Assembly (NCBI GenBank): GCA_030836965.1
Contig: JAUPLM010000170.1
Coordinates: 1-5,024, forward strand
Source of the DNA: Thermodesulfobacteriota bacterium
GTDB taxonomy: Bacteria > Desulfobacterota > Desulfobacteria > Desulfobacterales > RPRI01
Direction of reading: 5' to 3'
DNA: 5,024 nucleotides
Part shown: piece after piece, positions 1 through 5,024 of the stretch
How positions within the stretch are numbered: position 1 is the stretch's first letter
Layout: each line of letters begins with the position of its first letter
Made by a program: the position numbers and the translations under genes
The notes under the pieces: generated by a model
What the model was told of the DNA's origin: nothing
Database searches by the model: none
What the model saw: only the letters and a program-made list of their open reading frames with translations

Positions 1-1994
1 GGCAGCTTACGGATGCCCATAATACACTTTATCATACCAACCAGATGCTGCTCGAACAGATCGAGGATAAAAAGCAATCGGAAGAAGCCCTGCGGAAGAG
101 CGAGGAAAAATATCGTCTGATTTTCGAGTATTCGCCGCTTGGCCTTTTATCTTTTGATGAAAAGGGCGTTATCCTCGCGTGCAATGAGAATTTCGTCCGG
201 ATTATCGGTTCTTCACAGGACGCGCTCGTTGGCCTCAACATGATAAATCTGCCCGATAAACAAATAGTTTCAGCCGTTCAGAAAGCGCTTGGCGGGGGTA
301 CCGGATTGTATGAAGATGAATATCATTCCGTAACTGCGGATAAGGTTACACCGGTGAGGGTTATGTTTGCGCCGATGATTACCGGAGATGGGATCATTCA
401 CGGAGGTGTCGGAATTGTCGAAGATATTACCGACCGCAAACGTTCGGAGAATGCCCTGAGGGAGAGTGAGAAGAAATACCGGCTGGTTCTGGAAGCAAAT
501 CCTGATCCGATGATTGTTTATGACATTATGGGGAATGTTATCTACCTTAATCCCGCTTTCGCGGGCCTTTTCGGATGGTCGCTTGAAGAAAGGATCGGGA
601 AGAAAATGGACGATTTTGTTCCCGATGAGAACTGGCCGGAAACCCGGATGATGATCGACATGATGATTGCCGGGAAAAACTTTTCCGGAATCGAAACACG
701 ACGTCTGACCAGGGATGGGAGGATCATTCCTGTGAGTATCAGCGGGTCATGTTACCGGAATCAGGAAGGATATATTGAAGCCGGCGTCATTAACTTGCGT
801 GATATCACGGAAATCAGGCGGGCGGAGGCGGAGAAGAAAAAACTGGAGGAGCAGTACAGGCAGGCTCAGAAGATGGAGGCCATAGGTCAGCTGGCCGGCG
901 GTGTTGCGCACGATTTCAACAACATGCTGAACATTATCCTCGGTTATGCCCAGATGGCGCTGATAAAGATCGAAAAATCCGGCCAGATCAATGCCGAACT
1001 TCAGGAAATCATGGGCGCCGCGCGACGTTCCGCTGACCTTGTGAAGCAGCTTCTGGCTTTCGCCCGGAAACAGACCATAGCTCCGAAAGAGCTTGACCTG
1101 AACGTTACCATTGAGGGCATGCTCAATATGCTCCGAAAACTGATCGGCGAAGATATCGACCTTCTGTGGATGCCTGCGGAGAATCTGTGGCCGGTGAAAA
1201 TGGATCCCGTCCAGGTCGATCAGATCATGGCCAACCTCGCGGTTAACGCCCGTGATTCGATCTCAGGCGTCGGTAAAATTACTATCGAAACCGGCAATGT
1301 AGAGTTTGACGATTCATATTGCATTCAGCACGATGGTTTTATCCCCGGGCAATATGCCATGCTTGCGGTCAGCGACAACGGCTGCGGCATGGACAAAGAG
1401 ACCCGTGATAAGATCTATGAGCCCTTTTTCACAACCAAGGAGTCAGGAAAAGGCACCGGCATGGGTCTTGCGACTGTATACGGCATCGTGAAGCAGAACA
1501 ACGGTTTCATCAATGTGTACAGCGAGCCGGGAAAGGGCACGACCTTTAAGATTTATATGCCGCGGTGCAGGGATGAAGCTATGGTTACAGACGAACCGCG
1601 ACTGGAGGCCGGGCAGCTGAACGGCACGGAGACAGTGTTGCTTGTTGAGGATGACGAGGTTCTGCTGAAAATGGCTGAAACGATGCTGGAAGAATTTGGT
1701 TATCATGTTCTGACTGCCGGGAGTCCGGGCGAAGCGATTGAACTGGCCGGGCAATACGCCGGTGAGATCCATTTGCTTATGACCGACGTTGTTATGCCTG
1801 AGATGAGCGGCCGTGATCTTCAAAAACGATTCAGCGAGCTGCGTCCTGGTGCGAAATGCCTGTTCATGTCCGGTTACACGGCCAACGTGATTGCACACCA
1901 CGGTATTCTCGATGAAGGCGTTAATTTCCTCCAGAAGCCTTTCATTATGAATGATCTGGCATACAAAGTAAGGATAGCGCTGAGAAAGGGATAG
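1..1994 (+). CDS. PAS-PAS hybrid sensor histidine kinase with C-terminal receiver (5' end outside window)
   Basis: A hybrid two-component kinase that would autophosphorylate on histidine and pass the phosphate to its own receiver. The frame is open from base 3 without a stop, so the ATG at 45 is probably internal: the residues before it (QLTDAHNTLYHTNQ) continue the same helical linker, and no Shine-Dalgarno precedes it. Numbered from that Met: PAS 1 about 23-131, PAS 2 about 143-258, a short coiled coil 258-280, HisKA with GVAHDFNN (phospho-acceptor H289), HATPase_c about 387-507 with N-box N401, G1 box SDNGCGM (D444), F-box EPFFTTK and G2 box GKGTGMGLA, then a receiver 529-647 with acidic pair E535/D536, phospho-acceptor D581, S609 and K631. 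All catalytic residues are present, so it should be active. No membrane segment is seen in the visible part; further sensor domains may lie upstream. No output domain follows the receiver. The stop is TAG. The family call is firm; the signal is unknown. Confidence 0.96.
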   Translation, partial: QLTDAHNTLYHTNQMLLEQIEDKKQSEEALRKSEEKYRLIFEYSPLGLLSFDEKGVILACNENFVRIIGSSQDALVGLNMINLPDKQIVSAVQKALGGGTGLYEDEYHSVTADKVTPVRVMFAPMITGDGIIHGGVGIVEDITDRKRSENALRESEKKYRLVLEANPDPMIVYDIMGNVIYLNPAFAGLFGWSLEERIGKKMDDFVPDENWPETRMMIDMMIAGKNFSGIETRRLTRDGRIIPVSISGSCYRNQEGYIEAGVINLRDITEIRRAEAEKKKLEEQYRQAQKMEAIGQLAGGVAHDFNNMLNIILGYAQMALIKIEKSGQINAELQEIMGAARRSADLVKQLLAFARKQTIAPKELDLNVTIEGMLNMLRKLIGEDIDLLWMPAENLWPVKMDPVQVDQIMANLAVNARDSISGVGKITIETGNVEFDDSYCIQHDGFIPGQYAMLAVSDNGCGMDKETRDKIYEPFFTTKESGKGTGMGLATVYGIVKQNNGFINVYSEPGKGTTFKIYMPRCRDEAMVTDEPRLEAGQLNGTETVLLVEDDEVLLKMAETMLEEFGYHVLTAGSPGEAIELAGQYAGEIHLLMTDVVMPEMSGRDLQKRFSELRPGAKCLFMSGYTANVIAHHGILDEGVNFLQKPFIMNDLAYKVRIALRKG

Positions 1995-2044
1995 CGTGCC
2001 TGTTGTGAAAACCGGCCACTGAACACTGTAAGCGAGTTAATGTC

Positions 2045-2054
2045 AAGGACTGGA
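2045..2054 (+). promoter_or_regulatory. Weak, distant ribosome-binding site of the six-TM kinase
   Basis: AAGGA at 2045-2049 ends 16 bases before the ATG at 2066, and a minimal GGA at 2052-2054 ends 11 bases before it. Both are poorer than a usual 5-9 base spacing. The intervening AAATATATAAAT is AT-rich and likely unstructured, which may help initiation. No alternative in-frame ATG, GTG or TTG exists between the TGA at 2006 and 2066. The site is tentative and implies low translation of this kinase. Confidence 0.4.
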
Positions 2055-2065
2055 AATATATAAAT

Positions 2066-4723
2066 ATGGATATAGCTGAAAAGAGAGAAAACCGGTTTAA
2101 CAGGTTTCAATCATTTGTCATGCACAGAATGGCGTCCCCCTCTCTTATGGAAGGGGACGACCTCCTTTACTGGCGTGTCCGAATTTTGTTTTCGCTCTTA
2201 TTCGCAGGGTCTCTTTTAACCCTCATTGCAATGATTCCCGTTGCTATTCTTGTTATTAAAGAAAACGCATGGATCCTGGGATTCTTTGATGCTGCTGTCT
2301 GGCTTGTTGCCATCATACTACTGCTTTCCCGCAATATCAGGTTTGAAACACGGTCAACAATCACTCTGGTAATAAATTATTTGCTGGGACTGGTCATTAT
2401 TGCCCATGTCGGGTTTTTAAGCGGTGGAACCATTTGCCTCTTCGGTTTTGCTGTTCTTACCGGAATCTTCAAGGGAACAAAAGCCGTAACCGTCGCGCTG
2501 GCCGTCAATGCTGTGACGCTGGCAGTATTGGGCTGGCTCATGTATACAGGCCGGTTCGGCCAGGCATTTCCGTTCTTTAAATCATTGGAAGCAATGATGG
2601 CCGCCGGGACGACCTTCATGCTCATGAACGCTGTTGTCGCGATATCCGTAAGGGTGCTGGTTAAGGGCCTTGCAATAACCAATCAGAAGCAAAAGGCGCT
2701 GGTTGAAAAGCTGGAAAGCGAACATGCGCGGCTTGAAAATACGAAGATAATGCTGGAAATGGAAATTCAGGAACGCAGGCAGGCGGAGGAGGCTCTGCGG
2801 GAGAGCGAGGCACGATGGAAATTCGCCCTGGAAGGAGCCAGGGATGGTGTCTGGGACTGGGATACCGTCACAAACAAGGTCTATTTTTCCGATCAGTGGA
2901 AATCGATGCTCGGCTATGCCGGTCACGAGATAGGGAATACAGTTGATGAGTGGGACCGCCGTGTGCATCCTGAGGATAAAGCGGCTGCTTATGCTGATCT
3001 GGAGCGGCATTTCAGGCGTGAAACCGAAACCTATCAGAATGAGCACCGCCTCCTATGCAAAGACGGTTCCTATAAATGGATTCTTGACCGCGGAAAAGTT
3101 ATAGAATGGACTGAAGACGGAAAACCACGCCGTGTTATCGGGACGCATACTGATATTGAAGATCGCAGGCGTGCGGAGGAGGCGCTGCGGGAAAGCGAGG
3201 AGATCTTCAGGCAGTTCATGGATAACAGCCCTATCTACGTATTTTTTAAAGATGAAAATATCAGAGCCATCCGGTTAAGCAGAAATTATGAGAAAATGCT
3301 TGGGAGACCGGTTGAGGAAATGCTTGGAAAGAGCATGGATGATCTTTTCCCGTCCGACCTTGCCAAGAGTATGATAGCAGATGATATGCGAATATTGCAT
3401 GAGGGCAAACAGGTTATAGTTGAAGAAGAACTGAACGGACGATTTTACACGACCATTAAATTCCCGATTTTTCATGATGGGAAGCCGCGTTATCTTGCCG
3501 GATATACGATTGACGTTACCGACAGGAAGAAAGCGGATGAGGAGAAAGCGTATCTGGAGGTCCAAAATCAGCAGCTCCAGAAAGCTGAGAGCCTGGGCAG
3601 GATGGCAGGGGCTATCGCCCATCACTTCAACAACCAGCTGGCGGTTGTGATGGGTAACCTTGAGCTGGCTATGGCAGCACTCTCAAGGGAAGATCGCCCG
3701 GCCAAATACCTTGCTGACTCTATGCAGTCAGCAAGGAAGGCGGCTAAGATGAGCGAACTGATGTTGACTTACCTCGGGCAAACGCCGGGTAAACATGAGC
3801 CGCTGGATCTTTCAGAGGTATCCCGCCAGAGCCTGCCCATTCTCCTGGAGGCTATGCCTAAAAATGTAGCACTGAATACCGATATATCTTCTCCGGGACC
3901 GACAATCAGCGCCGATGCGAACCAGGTGCAGCAGGTCATTACAAATCTGGTAACCAATGCATGGGAAGCCATTGATGCCGGCGGAGGCGCCATTAACCTG
4001 TCCGTAAAAACTGTTTTTCCGCCTGATATGCCCTTGTCACACAACTTTCCCATAGACTGGAAGCCGCTGGATAATACCTATGCCTGCATTGAAGTATCGG
4101 ATAACGGCAGCGGGATAGCCGGCAGGGATATCGAAAAAATCTTCGACCCGTTTTTCTCCATCAAATTCACCGGACGGGGTTTGGGTCTTGCAGTCGTCCT
4201 GGGAATTATGAAATCCCATGGAGGAGCCGTTAATGTTGAGAGCGAACCTGGCCGGGGGAGCATCTTCCGGGTTTTTTTTCCCGTTTCAAAACAGCTGCCC
4301 CTGCTATTCAAGCAGCAGGTGAAAGCCTGTGAAATTCCTCTGCTGGAAGGCGGATCAACGGTACTGCTGATTGAAGATGAGGAGGCTGTTCGCAAAATGG
4401 CAAAATCAATGCTGGCTCTGATGGGTCATGCAGTGTATGAAGCAAAGGATGGATTCGAGGCTGTAGATATATTCAGGCGGCATAAGGAGGAAATACGTGT
4501 TGTTATTTGCGACCTGACGATGCCGCGACTTGATGGTTGGGGAACCCTGTCCGCCCTGCGCAATCTTGATCGTGGAATTCCGGTGATCCTGGCAAGCGGA
4601 TATGACAAGGAAAAGGTTATGACAGGCGTCCATCCCGAATGGCCGCAGGTGTTCCTTAACAAGCCTTATGACATGAAAGAACTTGGAGATGCACTAAACC
4701 GTGCTGTGGCAAAGAAGGATTAA
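2066..4723 (+). CDS. Six-TM PAS-PAS hybrid sensor histidine kinase with C-terminal receiver
   Basis: A complete 885-residue membrane-bound hybrid kinase. Six hydrophobic helices lie at about 38-63, 69-88, 97-115, 120-135, 138-160 and 173-199. Basic residues in the N-terminus, the 89-96 and 136-139 loops and after helix 6 fit a cytoplasmic N- and C-terminus. A coiled coil (205-248) leads to PAS 1 (about 249-369, PAS_3-like with WDWD and VHPEDK) and PAS 2 (about 379-488). HisKA carries AIAHHFNNQL, with H519 as acceptor and H520 where Asp or Glu is usual. HATPase_c has N631, SDNGSGI (D679), DPFFSIK and GRGLGLA. The receiver (764-882) has E770/D771, acceptor D816, S844 and K866. No output domain is present, so a separate partner must receive the phosphate. 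The ATG at 2066 is the first start codon after an in-frame TGA at 2006; later Mets at residues 19, 22 and 28 have no better ribosome site. The membrane region matches no named sensor family that I can assign. Confidence 0.96.
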   Translation: MDIAEKRENRFNRFQSFVMHRMASPSLMEGDDLLYWRVRILFSLLFAGSLLTLIAMIPVAILVIKENAWILGFFDAAVWLVAIILLLSRNIRFETRSTITLVINYLLGLVIIAHVGFLSGGTICLFGFAVLTGIFKGTKAVTVALAVNAVTLAVLGWLMYTGRFGQAFPFFKSLEAMMAAGTTFMLMNAVVAISVRVLVKGLAITNQKQKALVEKLESEHARLENTKIMLEMEIQERRQAEEALRESEARWKFALEGARDGVWDWDTVTNKVYFSDQWKSMLGYAGHEIGNTVDEWDRRVHPEDKAAAYADLERHFRRETETYQNEHRLLCKDGSYKWILDRGKVIEWTEDGKPRRVIGTHTDIEDRRRAEEALRESEEIFRQFMDNSPIYVFFKDENIRAIRLSRNYEKMLGRPVEEMLGKSMDDLFPSDLAKSMIADDMRILHEGKQVIVEEELNGRFYTTIKFPIFHDGKPRYLAGYTIDVTDRKKADEEKAYLEVQNQQLQKAESLGRMAGAIAHHFNNQLAVVMGNLELAMAALSREDRPAKYLADSMQSARKAAKMSELMLTYLGQTPGKHEPLDLSEVSRQSLPILLEAMPKNVALNTDISSPGPTISADANQVQQVITNLVTNAWEAIDAGGGAINLSVKTVFPPDMPLSHNFPIDWKPLDNTYACIEVSDNGSGIAGRDIEKIFDPFFSIKFTGRGLGLAVVLGIMKSHGGAVNVESEPGRGSIFRVFFPVSKQLPLLFKQQVKACEIPLLEGGSTVLLIEDEEAVRKMAKSMLALMGHAVYEAKDGFEAVDIFRRHKEEIRVVICDLTMPRLDGWGTLSALRNLDRGIPVILASGYDKEKVMTGVHPEWPQVFLNKPYDMKELGDALNRAVAKKD
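2774..2810 (+). repeat. In-frame linker repeat, copy 1 (helix entering PAS 1 of the six-TM kinase)
   Basis: This 37-base stretch encodes RRQAEEALRESE (residues 237-248) and matches 33 of 37 bases of the stretch at 3164-3200, at the same codon phase. It forms the signalling helix that connects the membrane coiled coil to the first PAS domain. Amino-acid relatives of the linker precede both PAS domains of the upstream kinase and the PAS of the third gene. Confidence 0.75.
3164..3200 (+). repeat. In-frame linker repeat, copy 2 (helix between PAS 1 and PAS 2)
   Basis: This stretch encodes RRRAEEALRESE (residues 367-378), 390 bases (130 codons) after copy 1, with four base differences. The PAS domains that follow the two copies are not obviously alike in sequence, so the similarity is confined to the linker. 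Confidence 0.75.
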
Positions 4724-4786
4724 AGCGGAATATCGATTTGGGGTATTGAAAAGCGGAAAGAGTAAGTTTTAAGGAAAGCAGGGCGG

Positions 4787-4828
4787 CGAAATTCGAAGTC
4801 CGAAATTCGATATTCGAATTTCTGAAAT
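4787..4828 (+). repeat. Three-unit, 14-base-period TTCGAA-rich intergenic repeat
   Basis: CGAAATTCGA occurs at 4787-4796 and exactly again at 4801-4810. A third, partly inverted unit starts at 4815 (CGAATTTC), so the units are spaced by exactly 14 bases. TTCGAA palindromes lie at 4792-4797 and 4813-4818. Similar TTCGAAATTCG-type tracts are, from recall, scattered in intergenic DNA of several environmental bacterial lineages and often give spurious reverse-strand 'SNIEFRTSNF'-like translations, as happens here. It is non-coding. Its function is unknown; it may be a dispersed repeat that landed in the gap between the kinase genes. Confidence 0.75.
4802..4822. repeat. Perfect 9-bp inverted repeat (hairpin) upstream of the third gene
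   Basis: GAAATTCGA (4802-4810) and TCGAATTTC (4814-4822) are exact reverse complements separated by TAT. The left arm is duplicated at 4788-4796, so an alternative hairpin with a 17-base loop can also form. No T-run follows, so it does not look like an intrinsic terminator. The right arm ends 11 bases before the Shine-Dalgarno of the third gene, so RNA structure here could affect its translation, though the stem is AT-rich and only moderately stable. Confidence 0.65.
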
Positions 4829-4833
4829 CAACC

Positions 4834-4840
4834 GGAGGGG
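4834..4840 (+). promoter_or_regulatory. Strong Shine-Dalgarno for the third sensor gene
   Basis: GGAGGGG lies 4 bases before the ATG at 4845; counting only the GGAGG core the spacing is 6 bases. This fixes the start of the truncated third gene and contrasts with the poor ribosome site of the gene at 2066. Confidence 0.85.
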
Positions 4841-4844
4841 ATTG

Positions 4845-5024
4845 ATGGCCACAAAAATGAAAAACGGACACGATGATACAGCCGAACGGGATTCTTATCA
4901 GGCGCTGATTGAGAGTGAGGAAAGATACCGTCAGACATTCAACACAAGCCCGGATTCAGTGAATGTCAATCGTATGGAAGACGGCCTGTATGTTGACATC
5001 AACGAGGGGTTCACCAAATTGACC
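4845..5024 (+). CDS. PAS-domain sensor protein, N-terminal fragment (3' end outside window)
   Basis: The first 60 codons of a gene that runs off the window in frame. It starts MATKMKNGHDDTAERD, a short polar cytoplasmic leader with no signal peptide or membrane helix, then ALIESEERYRQTF, the same helix-into-PAS entry seen in both upstream kinases. Next comes the start of a PAS fold (SPDSVNVNRMEDGLYVDINEGFTKLT), whose 'DGLYVDINEGF' strand is typical of PAS domains in multi-sensor histidine kinases. The ATG is well supported by the GGAGGGG Shine-Dalgarno just upstream. Context suggests a third histidine kinase, but the catalytic part is not visible, and a diguanylate cyclase or PAS-only protein is possible. 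It is too short for the simple ORF listing but is clearly a real gene start. Confidence 0.88.
   Translation, partial: MATKMKNGHDDTAERDSYQALIESEERYRQTFNTSPDSVNVNRMEDGLYVDINEGFTKLT

Noticed and set aside
1443..1901. Reverse-strand 152-codon open frame antisense to the first kinase
   Set aside because: It lies opposite the conserved HATPase and receiver coding sequence, has no recognisable domain, and its residues are explained by the codon pattern of the + strand gene.
2057..2065. TATATAAAT as a possible -10 promoter element before the second kinase
   Set aside because: It abuts the ATG, so transcription from it would begin inside the coding region, and no matching -35 box is evident at the right distance. 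It is more likely an AT-rich initiation region.
1995..2065. Search for an intrinsic terminator between the first and second kinases
   Set aside because: No GC-rich stem followed by a T-run is present, so read-through transcription is plausible but not proven.
2134..2158. Inverted repeat GTCCCC (2134-2139) / GGGGAC (2153-2158) early in the six-TM kinase gene
   Set aside because: Only 6 bp with a 13-base loop, inside coding sequence, with no T-run or nearby ribosome site. It could slow translation slightly but does not stand out from chance.
2582..3046. Reverse-strand 154-codon open frame antisense to the second kinase
   Set aside because: It is a shadow of the last TM helix, coiled coil and PAS 1 coding sequence, with no family features or ribosome site.
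4656..4871. Reverse-strand 71-codon open frame spanning the gap after the second kinase
   Set aside because: Its FRNSNIEFRTSNF-like peptide is just the translation of the TTCGAA-rich repeat, a known kind of spurious ORF, and both ends overlap real + strand genes.

Overview
The window holds one strand-consistent run of sensory histidine kinase genes: a 5'-truncated cytoplasmic-type hybrid kinase (window start to 1994), a complete membrane-anchored hybrid kinase (2066-4723), and the first 60 codons of a third PAS-domain protein (4845 to window end). All are on the + strand, separated by 71 and 121 bases. There is no sign of an RNA gene, transposase, phage gene, CRISPR array or integrase.

The organism cannot be named from this alone. 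The kinase style (PAS domains joined by repeated 'AEEALRESEE' linkers, an AHDFNN-type H-box and a C-terminal receiver), the near-balanced base composition, and an intergenic repeat built on TTCGAAATTCG-like units are all familiar from Desulfobacterota (former Deltaproteobacteria) and other environmental Gram-negative bacteria. This is an inference from recall, not a phylogenetic result.

Layout: (1) 1-1994, PAS-PAS-HisKA-HATPase-REC, with every catalytic motif intact and the N-terminus off the window. (2) 1995-2065, a short gap with a weak, distant Shine-Dalgarno and no convincing terminator or promoter. (3) 2066-4723, six transmembrane helices, a coiled coil, PAS-PAS-HisKA-HATPase-REC; the residue after the phospho-acceptor histidine is His instead of the usual Asp/Glu. 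(4) 4724-4844, a gap with a 14-base-period TTCGAA-rich repeat that can form a 9-bp hairpin, followed by a strong Shine-Dalgarno. (5) 4845-5024, the start of another PAS sensor.

How they may work together: both complete catalytic cores end in a receiver and neither has a DNA-binding or enzymatic output, so each needs a separate phosphotransfer protein or response regulator to act. None is visible here. The genes could form a multi-input signalling cluster that converges on a partner outside the window, or simply be a tandem accumulation of sensors. I see no clear evidence of a wholly new biological system. The most unusual items are the His-His H-box of the second kinase, its six-helix membrane sensor with almost no extracytoplasmic loops, and the intergenic repeat.
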